In this document: positions 1 through 11,800 of the stretch, in pieces
Position numbering within the stretch: the first letter of the stretch is position 1
Layout of the letters: the number at the start of each line of letters is the position of its first letter
Assembly: GCF_963678635.1 (NCBI RefSeq)
Contig: NC_087063.1
Location: 6,418,386-6,482,385, forward strand
From: Symsagittifera roscoffensis
Taxonomy: Eukaryota > Xenacoelomorpha > Acoela > Convolutidae
DNA length: 64,000 bases
Direction of reading: 5' to 3'
Notes under the pieces: model-generated
Database searches by the model: none
Told to the model about the DNA's origin: nothing
The model's input: only the letters and a program-made list of their open reading frames with translations
Program-made: the position numbers and the translations under genes

Positions 1-850
1 CCAGAATGATAAAACTGGATAAATAGGTAAAACTTTTCATCCGTCGTCAATTCTGAAAGTTGAAATACGCATTCGTAACTGGGAGTTGAGTTAATTTTGT
101 TTTTGCTTATCAAACTGTTAGTTTCTATCAAACAATAATCAATTAATATAAAAAACATCGAAGGCCAAACCAAAGGACAAAAACTCAAAAACTCCCTGAA
201 AAAACTACCAACTAAAAATAAATATAACCAACTGACAGTTGGAAAAAAGAGTAATGAACACGAATGGACAGAAAAAAAACGCTGATTTATTTGGAAAAGT
301 TTTAACTTTCCAATTGAAAAAAAAACAGCTGCAAGATTTTTGAATTTCTAGAACATTTCACATTGGGCGCTTTTGTGATAAGATGAACCCAACTAGAGAA
401 AACTGGATCAATAGATAATATTTTTATTCCGCTGGAAATCTTGAAATTAATTTCCACTTTCGAAACTAGAAATTGTTCACGTTTTTTTGCGTCTTTTCCA
501 CGTTCGTATTTGGAGAGTGGTTTTTACGTCCCTTTCAGCAGATGAATTTCAATTGAACAGGAAAAGGGCATACATACCTAAGTTCTTAGTAGTAGTTAGA
601 ACATAGTTGAAAGATTACCAAGGGAAAAAGCGCCCGGCATGCGAATGATTTCTTTTTTCATTCATGCGTTCTAATATTTCATTTTTCATTCATGCCTTGT
701 CATGAAAAAAACAGGTGTGAAAGAGCAAAAACATACTCTTCCATACCATACATACCAAAAAAATTGCACATATACCATTAATACATCAATATGTATGAAT
801 GCATTTCTGTAGTTATTAGATATTTTGAGGACTTTTCCTGAAAAAAAAAT

Positions 851-996
851 CAACAAGACCTATATAAGAGTCTTCGCTACGTTCATTACTCCTAAAAAAC
901 CAGCAAGTCCTATAAAAGAGTCTTCATTACGTTCATTACTCCTAAAAATTGATCAACACCTATAAAGAGTTCTCACTACCTTCAATACTCTGAATT
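851..996 (+). repeat. 50-bp tandem repeat, about three copies
   Basis: Three successive units begin at 851, 901 and 951. Each has the pattern CAA-acc-TATA-AGAG-tctt...ttcattactcc. The first two units are close copies and the third is more diverged. Each unit contains a TATA-like TATAAAAGAG or TATATAAGAG string, which is probably fortuitous. Confidence 0.75.
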
Positions 997-2640
997 ACTA
1001 TACATATGACAGCCTCCCCATAAATAACGTTCACAGAATGACAAAAAATCAACTTTAGTTCATTAGGATTTCTCGGTATGTTGAGTAATAATTTTACGCT
1101 TTTTTTTGAAATGCAATGAAAGTTTTCAAAGTTATTAGGCTCATTCTTTTCGAATTCTATTTTAACTCGCTCACGGAGTTTTGTAAACTACATTAGTGCT
1201 CTATCACTTTTCCGAATATTTTGAAAGTTATTGCAGCCACTAAAACCCAGCTCCATGCTTTGGGTGTAATTTTGCCAGTGTAATTATCTCCGGCGCCATC
1301 ATCTCCAACTTTTTGGGAATCTGCATCATTCTTTTTACCATCTTCAGGTTTTTTCCCACCTTGAACAGGTTTTCCGTGACCTGCTCTGCCACAGTCTTCT
1401 CTACATTTTATCCAGTTTCCTGCCCCTTTCTCGTTTCCGCAGTTTTGATAGCAGATCAGATTTTCGTAGCCAGGGTCCGATTGCCCTACTTCCTTGGCAA
1501 CCTAAAAGGAAACACGTTTTGAAGATTACTTCTCAATTGGCATAATTCTCAAATGGCATAAAAATGAAAAATTTCCCAAAAAACTTAAATATAATACAAC
1601 AGTAGCATTGGAAAAATCGAGAACAACTTTTTCGAAAACAAAAAAGTTAGTTTCATTATTATACCATTTGGGAATTATGCCATTTGGGAAATTACGCAAT
1701 TTTTATAGTTAAAAAATGTGGCTCTGAAAAAACTCATAAGACGTTCAAATAGAAAAGTTTTCAGCCATTGAATTGTTTTGTTTCTTTCTAGCAAAACACC
1801 AAAAATTCAAGGTTTTTGTTTTTTTTAGGGGAATTGTAATTAATCAACAAAGATCGCAAAAATTCTCAGCACGTCGGTCATTTCAGAAAAAAAAAATTGG
1901 TGATTCTTTTTTCGAGTAAAATACAAAGTTATCAAGCAAAATAAAGAGTATTCCAGAGTATAAAGTATTTTTGTTCAATCCGAAAAACGATTGTCACACA
2001 ATTTTCATCAATGCAAAATTGTTTATAATAGATTTCTTATAGGTTTCTGTGCGTATGGTTACATATGGAATTGTATGATATTTTTTTTCATTAACTGCAA
2101 ACTGCCCACCATATACTTAATGTCAGCTGTCTTTCTGGCTCAAGCTGCTCTAGGCTTCAAGAAAGGCTCACATTATGTGCGTTAATAAAAAAATGAAAAT
2201 TATTAAATTTTTTTTGTACTGTTTTTTTTTGTACTCAGGGAGAAGAAAATTTTCTCTAGAGTTCAATGATCTGCGACCCACCCAAAAGATCCCCCAGAAT
2301 ATCTACAAACGCCAAAAAAACCAAGTTCAATTTTAGGGGGCGAGGAGCAGTTTCGGAAAAAGAAAAATTATTCAAAACTAATGTTTTGTATGAAATTAGC
2401 TTGAAAATTTTTGACTAATCACGGTACCTTTCAACTTTTTTGAATTTTAGTAAGCTTGGCTAATTGATTGGCTCGATCAAGAAAATGAAAATTTTAATTT
2501 TTTTTTCACTTTTCTTCCCTCCAAGAAAACACTAGATCCGTCCCAGGTTCTTTTTTTTACTGTTATTTATTAAGATCAATTTAGTGAAATTTTGCCAATT
2601 CATCAAAAATTGAAAAGTGAAAGTAAACGAGTGAAAGTGT

Positions 2641-2790
2641 GCTATCATATGATTTCATACTTTAAACCCGGGATGACCGAAACTTCTTATCATACAATTT
2701 CCATATATGAGAAACTGCTTGTCATACAATTCCATACGTACAGAACATTGTATGAAATCTCTATGATAATGAAAATTGTATGATAGATGT
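2641..2790. repeat. Palindromic TCATACAATT/AATTGTATGA motif cluster, first group
   Basis: The decamer TCATACAATT and its reverse complement AATTGTATGA recur several times here in both orientations, often separated by CCATATATG-like spacers. The same motif returns at 3,331-3,370, 3,471-3,490 and 3,509-3,530. Pairs can fold into short hairpins. The origin is unknown; it may be remnants of a small foldback element. Confidence 0.6.
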
Positions 2791-3330
2791 TTTTCCATAA
2801 ATCAAAAATTTTGATTTTTCCTTTCTAAATTTAGTTTCTGAAAAACTTTCGGTTGTGTTTGCAGCCGAACACAATTGACAAAGAACTTGGATGCTCAAAA
2901 CACCAAAGGTTGGACGGTTTTTGCATTTACAATGCATAAAAAACGACCTGAGTTCGGCTGTCTTTCACAATTGATATAAGAAAAGCAACAAACTTAGTTT
3001 GTGGTAAAATGTTTTAATGGTGATCATTTTAAATTTTTGAATTTTCAAATTATCAGACATTGATCAAGGCATATATAAACACCCCATACAAAGGAAATAG
3101 GAATTTTCAGCGTTTTTGAATAAAGTCAAAAGAAAATAAAAGCCAATATTATTGTAACCAGGGCTACGTTATGCACAAAAAAAAAATTTGCATGCAAAAA
3201 TTTTTTTTTGAAAAATGTTTATTTGCGTACGAAATTCGATTTGCGGTTGAAAAAAAAAAACGAAAAATTTTTGGGCCAAATTTTCAAAATTACTTGAAAT
3301 TTTTTTGTGGCGCCATCAAAAAAATGCCAG

Positions 3331-3530
3331 TCATACAATTTCCATATATGGGAATTGTATGATAAGCATTTTTTTCAAAAAACGAAAACCTCGATTTTTT
3401 TACCAGACTGTTTTATTAGAATCAAACAGCCACAGAAATAAGTTTGTATCTTTTTTCAACCATTTTTAGAAATTGTATGACAAGCATTTTCCCCCACACT
3501 TGATGCAGGGAATTGTATGATAAGCATTTT
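3331..3530. repeat. Palindromic TCATACAATT/AATTGTATGA motif cluster, second group
   Basis: At 3,331-3,370 the two decamers face each other across TTCCATATATGGG, giving a near-perfect inverted repeat followed by GATAAGCATTTTT. Two further half-sites, each followed by the same AAGCATTTT tail, lie at about 3,471 and 3,509. The conserved tail shows that these are copies of a unit longer than the palindrome alone. Confidence 0.6.
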
Positions 3531-3600
3531 TGGTGTATGGGGGTCAACCCGGGAAGATAAGAAAACTACTTTCCATTACTTCTAGTCTAAGAAAACTAAC

Positions 3601-3848
3601 TTTTCCGAAGACACAAGCCCAGTTTTTTTGCTCAGATTGACCGCGCTTTAGACAGCCGTTGATCAACCCAAGGTACTGGTCCTCGTGTTGTCTCATATAG
3701 CACATGTCGATATCTGTTTTTTTCATACCACAAGCTCGTTGAGCCGCATCGAACAGTTCTCCACAGACTTTCTTTATTGGAACAGGACTGCTGTGCATTG
3801 CGCATTTTTCTTCTCCATAAACTGCCACCAAAACAGACACCAGAATAG
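3601..3848 (-). CDS. Internal exon of an unrecognised cysteine-rich secreted protein
   Basis: On the minus strand a good acceptor (TTATTTCAG) precedes position 3,848 and a donor GTTAGT follows 3,601. The 248-bp exon carries two bases of a split codon plus 82 open codons and ends in phase 0. It begins with a hydrophobic run (ILVSVLVAVYG) that looks like the end of a signal peptide, then EEKC. The mature part has six cysteines, including VCGELFDAAQRACG and an MCYM...NGC...WACVF pattern. The start codon must lie in an upstream exon to the right, which I could not find. The C-Gx10-C pair recalls an insulin/relaxin B chain, but the spacing is one residue short and no CC...C A-chain signature follows, so I do not call it insulin-like. 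The exon call rests on splice sites, open frame and composition; the family is unknown. Confidence 0.5.
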
Positions 3849-4699
3849 CTGAAATAATATTTTTGCGTCAATTTTTTATGGTTAATTAAGACGACTGCTC
3901 AAAACTCTCGGCTCTTTCCATTTATCAATTTCTAGTTCCTCTGTGATCAATTGATGGCCTTTCCCTCTTATGATAGAAAACTCTTACAGAGGTCAATTTT
4001 TTTTAAAAACGAATTTACGAAAAAACTGATTGACTATGTATAAAAATCATTTTGACATGCACTTTAAAAATGTCTCGATGGAATTTTATTGAGAGAAATC
4101 AAGCCATTGAAATGCTAAGAAAAATTTATCAAAGTCAACAACAACAACCAAGTTTCTTTTTCGTTACAATTCAGCTAATTTGTTGACGATGGCCCCAAAC
4201 TGGGCAAAAAACTGTCATTTTGATCGAAACAAAAAACTGATCAAAATTTTGAAAAAAAAACGTTCGAAATTTCAAAAAAGCTGATGGACTGTACAATATG
4301 TCCAAACACAATATACTGAGTTCTTAGCAGCTACAGTCACGTTGTCTTCGCCCGTATCAAAGATAGTTTTTCTACAGCTGCAAAAAGCCAGATTAGAATG
4401 GGCAACTAGCGTTTTGAGTTGAAGAAAACCTTTTTGGGCCAGAGTACTATTCTCGAACAAGTTTCGGTTCGTTTTGAAGTCTTACGATTGGAGAGTTCTT
4501 GGGTATAAAGTAAAAAGATCGCGTCTGAACTCAAAAAAAGTTATCAAGTATAGATGAAGACAAAAATAGCTTGATGATCAGGGCTAAAATTTCAGCTCAT
4601 AACAGATCAACTCTGAAGGCCTGAAAACACCAGAAAAAGTTCTCTTATTAAAATTTCAATCATTTCTTCTAAAAATGCGAAATGTGTAAAGTTTTTTTA

Positions 4700-4880
4700 T
4701 CAAGTCAATGCAAGTCCTCATACTGCCCAACTTATCAATCAGTTTTTAGGGAAAAAGGTTATAAAACATCTTTTTCTAGCAAACAGTCCGTACCTCAACC
4801 CAATAAAACGTCTTAGTGATTAATTAAAGAGCAAAATTGGGCAAAAAACCGCAATTTCCTAGAGAACTGCACCTTCTTGA
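4700..4880 (+). pseudogene. Tc1/mariner transposase fragment, C-terminal catalytic region
   Basis: Translation gives an NASPHTAQ-like string, then about 15 residues later LANSPYLNPI. This matches the Tc1/mariner DDE transposase pattern DNAS.HTA...NSPDLNPIE.LW. The catalytic Asp of the first motif reads Val (GTC), the Asp of SPDLNP reads Tyr, and in-frame stops follow shortly after. Similar coding traces fade upstream. It is a dead, truncated copy. Confidence 0.65.
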
Positions 4881-6325
4881 AATTATTCACCATCTTGATG
4901 TTTGGGTGAACGCACCTCAAAGTTTAGTGGCGTATTAAAAGGTTAAACTGGTGATTGAAAGAATAAAAAACAACTCGTTTGTTTTTAAAATTTTTCAATT
5001 GAAAAAATTTATTTGTTGCAGTTATAACGTCGCCCATTAGTTATATTATAAAAATTGTTTCTTGAGTGTCTAGGCAAAAACTTCTGATTGAGAAAAACTT
5101 TATCGCTAAGCAGGCACTATCCAGCCAAAAGTTGCTCTGGAAAACTGGTATTTTATTTTGCGTGTTTTGAACAATTTACTCCAATTTGTTCTGCGGTTAA
5201 TGTGTCCTTCTGGGAACGAGCCAATTTTTGGAGAGAAAAATAACGATAAAAAAGTACTTACAGTATTCAACAAATCAAGCAATTTTTTTTATACAACTAA
5301 GTTTGTTGTATGTTCTGTCTCAGTTTTGTCCTCAATAAGTTTTATCCACTTTAATGTTTTATTAGTCGGAGATATGGTCGCTTGAAATCCAAAAAAAAAA
5401 ACATTTTCATCAAAAAAAAACGTTTTTTTTTTATCTCACAAATAAAAGTTTTCAAATGAAAGGGATTTAAAACTGCTTCTTATTCTTTTAAAGCTCTTGA
5501 TACCACTAGAGGAATGAAAAAGAACTTGAGAAAATTTTCGAAATTTTTTGATATATCTACTGTATAGCAAGTTTTGCATCATCTAAAATTATCAAGGCTG
5601 AAGTGAGCTTTTCCAAACCTAAAATTTGGTCAAACAGTTTCCATTCTGCTCAAAATTTGTTGCTTTCACTATCGAAATGAATTGATTTCAAGCACAAAGA
5701 TTTTGTTCCCAATATATACTGGGCGACCTTGAAAACGCATCCACAAGAATTTTGTTAAATCTTTACTGAAATAAAAACGATTAAAGAAAGTGTGAATTTT
5801 TTTAAAAGAACGCTTTTGAAGCAATTTGAATTTAACTCAGCTACTAATTTAAACTTGATTGTTTTTTAATATTGATTTTTTTTGCAAGCGTGAAAGATTT
5901 AAATATTTGATCCGAAAAAAAAAATTACCTTTAAGGCTCTTCTTTCAGTTTTGTGTAGTTTTTACCTCAAAATGGCGTGGTTTTTCCATTCTTGAACTGT
6001 GATTGAAACAATGTACTAAAGCTAGCTCTATGAAATGAGTCAGATAAAACTTGTCCTTGTGCCATTATTCGCTAATATTTATGTTACTTTTGCAAAAAAT
6101 ATGTAACTGAAATATCAGGCACTTGTAATATTCTGTTGGTTTTCTATCGGAGCAAGCATATGAGTTTTGCGAACTTGAACAAACTCCAGTTTAAATTTTG
6201 TTTGCTCATTAAAAACTGCTTTTGCTTTCAATGTCGCCCAGTATGGTTTCAGTTAGTCTAATTTGGTTTTGTCTCACCTGATGTGAAACTCATCTGCATT
6301 TTATCTTTTTGATAGCTTATTTTTT

Positions 6326-6545
6326 GAACTATTTTATGAAACTACTTGTTGTATCAGAATGACTTCCATGAATTGATTGTGAACTATTTTATGAAACTAC
6401 TTGTTGTATCAGAATGACTTCCATGAATTGATTGTGAACTATTTTATGAAACTACTTGTTATATCAGAATGACTTCCATGAATTGATTGTGAACAATTTT
6501 ATGAACCTAATTGTTATATAAGAATGACTTTCAAGAATGAAATTT
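6326..6545 (+). repeat. 55-bp tandem repeat, four copies
   Basis: Units start at 6,326, 6,381, 6,436 and 6,491. The first three are nearly identical; the third differs at one base in the GTTGTATCAG stretch. The fourth is clearly diverged. The pattern fits recent local unequal exchange with decay at one edge. Confidence 0.85.
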
Positions 6546-8831
6546 CTAAGGTGTTCCTCCAATCGCAGATAAAATTGCTGACTTTTAACTTGATGAAATA
6601 CAGATTGACTGATTCTTTTAAGAAGCGAAATAAAGTAAAAGTAGTTAAATTGAATAATTTGAATACTTTTCGGAAGCTTTTTTTGTAAGTCTTAACCTAT
6701 TTATAATCCTCTACCGTAAGTTTCCCGAAACCCCAAGCTGATTGCTTTAGCATAAATCGTCTAGCCATATTAAAAAAAAAATTGGAAGATTTTGCCTGAG
6801 CTTCTTTTTTTGAAAATACTTTGAGAGCGGGATATAATTTTTTGTGTGTACAAAACCAGAGATCAGCGGCACAAAAACCGCCTCTCGCACAAAAAATCAT
6901 GTAAAACAAATAGCCACAAGAACTGAACTCATTTGATACTTTTTAAATAAAATGGTGATATATTACAAAAGGTGGTAATCCTAATTATAGTGCATGTATT
7001 AAAATTGAGAACTATAATGCGTAATATAATCATTTCATTTTCAATCATTTTTACATGCTGCTAAGATAGTTTTTGTAAATACAGTACTCTGCCAGATGAA
7101 ATGTTTTTCAAAAACTCAAGTTTTGCTGCATTTTTTTGCCAAAAAATTTGGCTTTCCAAATTAAATATACATATTGTGCGAAGTATAACAAAAACCGATC
7201 AAGCTATTTAACTTTCAATTACCACCTATTGTAATATATCACCAATAAATTTTTTTTGTAATGATAGATACATATATATAATAAGACTTCCAGTTGACTT
7301 TTGCACTACATTTGATGATTATGTCTAAATTCAAGCAAGTAAAGCAGCAATCAAATTATGATTGTTAGTTGATAATTGGTTTTTTTTAAAAAAATGGCGT
7401 AACAAAACTCTATCTAAAATGTTGCGTAAAATTATATATTTTAGAGATTTTGATTAAAAATTTGCTTTATCTTGCATCAAAAAAGTCAAGAGAAAGTATA
7501 TTTTTAATTTTCAAGGTAGATGGGTCTTTTACTCAACCATCGAAAATCTTTGTATTTGTATGACATTGAAGCTATTGTACTGCCTTTTATCGGAAAAACT
7601 GGTTTTGACAACCATATGGTTTTTTAATGAAAAATTGTTAAATGAGTGTTTTTCCATCGATCTCGAATTGCTATTAGTTCAATCATTGATATTGATTCAA
7701 TCACTTTTTTTCTCCAACATAATGTGCGAGAAGATGTGCTGATTTTATTTTATTTTTTTTTGCAATTTTTTGAAATTTTTTGAAAGGTTATACGAAATCT
7801 TAACGTTTTTTTTTTCAGTTGAATTTCGTAACACATTAAAAGATTTTGTCTAATTTCCAGCGAGTAAAGCCATCAAGTTATGTTTGTTATTTGATATTTG
7901 GTTATTTATTCTATGGAAAATTATTTTTATTGAAAATTCGGCTATTGAGCGGTCATTTAAAAAATCCAACTAAAACATTGTGTTGAAATATATGTCTTAG
8001 AATTATGGTCAACAATTGGCTAGATGTTTTGTTGGTAATTTGCTTATGTTCATTTGTGAAAAACAACATTAACAATTAAAACGAATGACAACGCTCTCAA
8101 AAGTCGGACTAGATTTTACAAATTGAAAAATTGATTTTTAGCTTTTTTATTTAAAATTAAATATGTTCGGAACAATTTCGTCCTATTTGCACAACAACAA
8201 GCTGGTTTCCTTTGAATTGATTTATCTAAAAGCAAATGAATAATCAATAATTCTCATCAGTTTTGGGCTAGTTACATGCAATTTTACTCCAGCACATACA
8301 ACTGAACCCATCTATAGAAAAGCTCGAAAAACTTTTCAATCTCACAGAAACCAGCTCAAAAATGGATGGTAAAATCTATCAAACCCTGAAAAACATTACA
8401 ATGAAAATGTCCTAAAAATTGTAAGTGGTGTTTGTCTTCAGGCTTACAAACCTTAAGCGGTCAGATATTTGTATAAATTTTTTCAGGTAATAATATGTTT
8501 TCATTCATGAATTACAGGAGAAAAAAAGTTAAAGCAAATTTACACTTTCATAGAAGGTGTTTTAAGGTAGCTTTTAACGTTTTTTTACGTTAACTTATAG
8601 CATACTTGACCAAGTTTTCAGGGCAGTAAGCGTTTTTTAAATTTATTTTAAAATGCCGTCAAACAGTTTTTTTTCGAAAGTGTTATCAAAAATAGCATGT
8701 AATCGGCACGCGTTCTATATAGGTACTGATAATATATAGCTACTGCATAATACGAGTAGTCTTGCTTTAAAAATAAGTTTATGTTGCTGAAGTAAAAATA
8801 TCTACTTTTAAAAAAATTGCTTTATTTTCAG

Positions 8832-11800
8832 TGGTAGAATCAGCAAACCCGACTACTTCGGAAACTCGGCTCTACATTTGGCCGTCAAAAACGACAACTA
8901 CAGCTGTGTTCGGTTTCTGCTGTATGAAAAACACACGTGCAACCCCTTTGCTTTAGACGACCAGGAAAACACTCCTTTGGCATTAGCTAGAATAGCCAAA
9001 GCGACTGAGAGTGAGAAAATACTTGAGAAGTTCGAGAAGAATCTAGAAGTTTCTGACCCCAAGAAGTTGAAACGATTGATAATCAGTGCTGCGAAAGATC
9101 ACAAACACAATAAAAAAATGAGGTTCAAATTTCTGTTTTTTTATTTACATATTTACCAGGTATACTGAACTATAGTTTTAACCGTATAAATTTGAAAACT
9201 AGAGTTTTCAAATCAATAATCTTAACCAACAATAAAAGATTTTTTTCTAAAGTGTGAAATTAACAAAATATCAAAAATTACCCATTATCCCAAAAGTTTT
9301 GTCACATTTCTTGTCACTTCATATAAATTTTAAAAAAAATTTCCATTCGATTTGAGAATTTTGACCATGATTTATCAAATCCACTTTGTTCTTTATTTGT
9401 CTTGTTTTGAATTCTTTGAAATGAGAGTTTTGATTTTTTGTTTTTTTTTTAATCAGGGAAAACCGTCTGAACGGGAAAGTGAACAAACTGAAGCGTGAAA
9501 AGAACTTGATGAGATTGACTTCTTCACGCAGTTTGGAATCCATCAGCTATGACAAAAGTGGAGAGAAGTTTCTTCTCTCTCCCTTAAGTTCTAGAACATT
9601 CGAGAGCAGTTCCCATGTGTCCGAAATGTCAAAGTTCAAAAACAGATTCAAGTCGCCAGTGTACGTTTTATATCCAATCAAAAAACAAGATCTTCAAATA
9701 AAAATATTTCTGATCATTTCAATATAAAGTTTATACTTATCTAGGCTCTTTTTCGATTTAACCCGCAAGTATTCATTAATTTTCTGGTGTACCGAGGGAA
9801 TTTACAAGGTTAAGTGTGAAAGATAAATTTATTTTTCATGGTCTAATCACCCGGCATGCGTAGTCAGCCATTCTTACGCTCTTACCCCCCCATCCCCACC
9901 TGCGAATTTGTATAGTTATTTTTTTCGTTTTGCATTGTTTTCGATTAATACAAAAAATGACATGATATAGAATCAGATTTGACCTTGTAAAACAGAACTG
10001 TTCTGATTTATAAGGGCAATCGCTGTTATACACCACTGGTTATAAACTTATACCCGCTTTTTTGGGTAGTTTTTGAATGTCCTCTTTTTGCTTGTGAACT
10101 GTGAATTGCACTTGATATATGTGCACCGGAAGAAAAAACAGGGATCTACTTAACAATCTCCCCCCTATTGTATCTTTTAAAGAATCTCTGCCCAACCACC
10201 CCCCCCCCCCCCCCCTATTGTATCTACTAAAGAATCTCCCCCCTTTCTTGAAGGGGGGAGATTGTTAACGTTGCTGCTCTGTTTTTGGATCTACTTAACA
10301 ATCTCCCCCCTTTCAAGAAGGGGGGACGGGGAGATTCTTTAGTAGGTACAATAGGAGGGGATTGTTGAGTAGATTCTATGAGTTTTAAATGAAGCTTTGT
10401 ATGATTTTTGTCTGCGTTTTTTAGCTTTAAAAATTTTCCAAAGGTGTAAAGAAGAAAATCGACAAACTGATTTTTCTCAAAAAAACTTTTAAAGAATAAT
10501 TGTTCCATTTGCATGCTAGTTGTTACTAGTGCTCTTCTTTAAGACCATTCATCCACGGGGGAAGGATCAACGCAAGAGCTGCTCAGCTCATCACTGCGAA
10601 CCGCTGTTGTGCCCCTGTTTAAGAACTACATGCATTTTTTTGGTTATTTTTCTGGGCTGAGTAGTGTTGCTTCACCCTCAAGCAACGAGCACGGATCATG
10701 GTGGGCCTCGAACATCCGACCTTTCGATTGAGAGGCGGAGACGTAACCACTTCACTCCGCTCCGCCGCTTCTTTTCGCTTATAGTAAATTCGTTTCATTG
10801 GGTTAGGTTGGCCAGGAAACAGCAAGACCCGGGCTTCTTCCTCTCACCCAATCAATCCTTCCAGAGTTCCTACTCGGAGGTCAGCTTGCCCTTGACCTCC
10901 TCCTTCATAAACTCCTCAAGCAGTCACAATTTAGTTCAAGGTCAGTTTTGGAGAAAATGTTTTAATTAGCGTTTTATAGTTCTTCTTCAATCAGTTAATT
11001 GGTTTATATCATATAAAGTACATATTGTACATTTAAACGCCTGTGGGTTCCGGATCTGTTAATTGAAAACTAATTTAACTATCTTCTCGCTTTCAAGAGA
11101 AAGTGGGCTTAAATCAGATTAAATCAGCTAGTTTTTGACCAATCAGAATGCAGCAAAATTTGTGAGTTCTGAATACAAATTTCTCGTGCAATTTGAATGA
11201 TTTTATTTGCAGGGTGAAGTTTCTTTGGTAGATACCGTAGAATTATTGTGAAGAAGATCCAATTGAAGTCTTTGAAATTGCTTAGTTCAATTGCTTATAG
11301 TGTAAAAAAGAGGTTCTGTTTGGCTAAAAACTCAAAATTAAAAAAATATAGAATTATATTAAGAGCAAAAAAATTGCAAAAAGGAACCAGGATTGCCGGT
11401 TACTGTGCAAGTAGCATGGTGTGATAAAAAGATCTGAATGAAAATAAGAACTGGGCATATTTGACAGTCATAGTAAAAAGGCCATTCAGAAAACAGTTTT
11501 TGAAGAAATTTGACTAGAAAAACGAAAAAAAAATTAAAAAAAAATTTTTTTTTGCAGAAATTTAACTTTTGTTTACAAAATGGTGCTAAAAACTCCAAGA
11601 ACTACTTTTATTTGAGTACAACTAAATTTTCACGGCTTAAAGAAAGCCCAAATAAGCTATTGTAAGCCTAGACGCTCACCCCAAATTTGTTCGAAATTAG
11701 ACCAAAAATCTAAAAATTCAAACCGGTTTTTTCTCGACGCTGTGAAAATGTATTTGTATTTTATGTCGTTTGAATCGCAATTGAAAGGCTTTAATATGAT

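Larger units (their letters stand above)
1..3600. other. AT-rich non-coding stretch with simple repeats
   Basis: No ORF here has protein-like composition. The short ORFs are low-complexity readings of T- and A-runs. The stretch holds a 50-bp tandem repeat and a cluster of palindromic motifs, listed separately, and many homopolymer runs. It may be intergenic sequence or an intron of one of the flanking genes. I see no RNA gene in it. Confidence 0.6.
3849..8831. other. AT-rich stretch without clear genes
   Basis: About 5 kb of AT-rich sequence between the cysteine-rich exon and the first visible exon of the Sans-like gene. I see only a Tc1/mariner scrap near 4.7 kb and a 55-bp tandem array at 6.3 kb. 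I looked for exons encoding the N-terminal ankyrin repeats expected upstream of 8,832 and found none I could support. Confidence 0.5.

Noticed and set aside
1313-1522. 69-codon plus-strand ORF as a gene
   Set aside because: Phe/Val/Ser-rich reading of T-rich DNA; no splice or start context and no motif.
3601-3848. Insulin/relaxin-like peptide
   Set aside because: The B-chain-like Cys spacing is one residue short and no CC-x3-C A-chain pattern follows in the exon.
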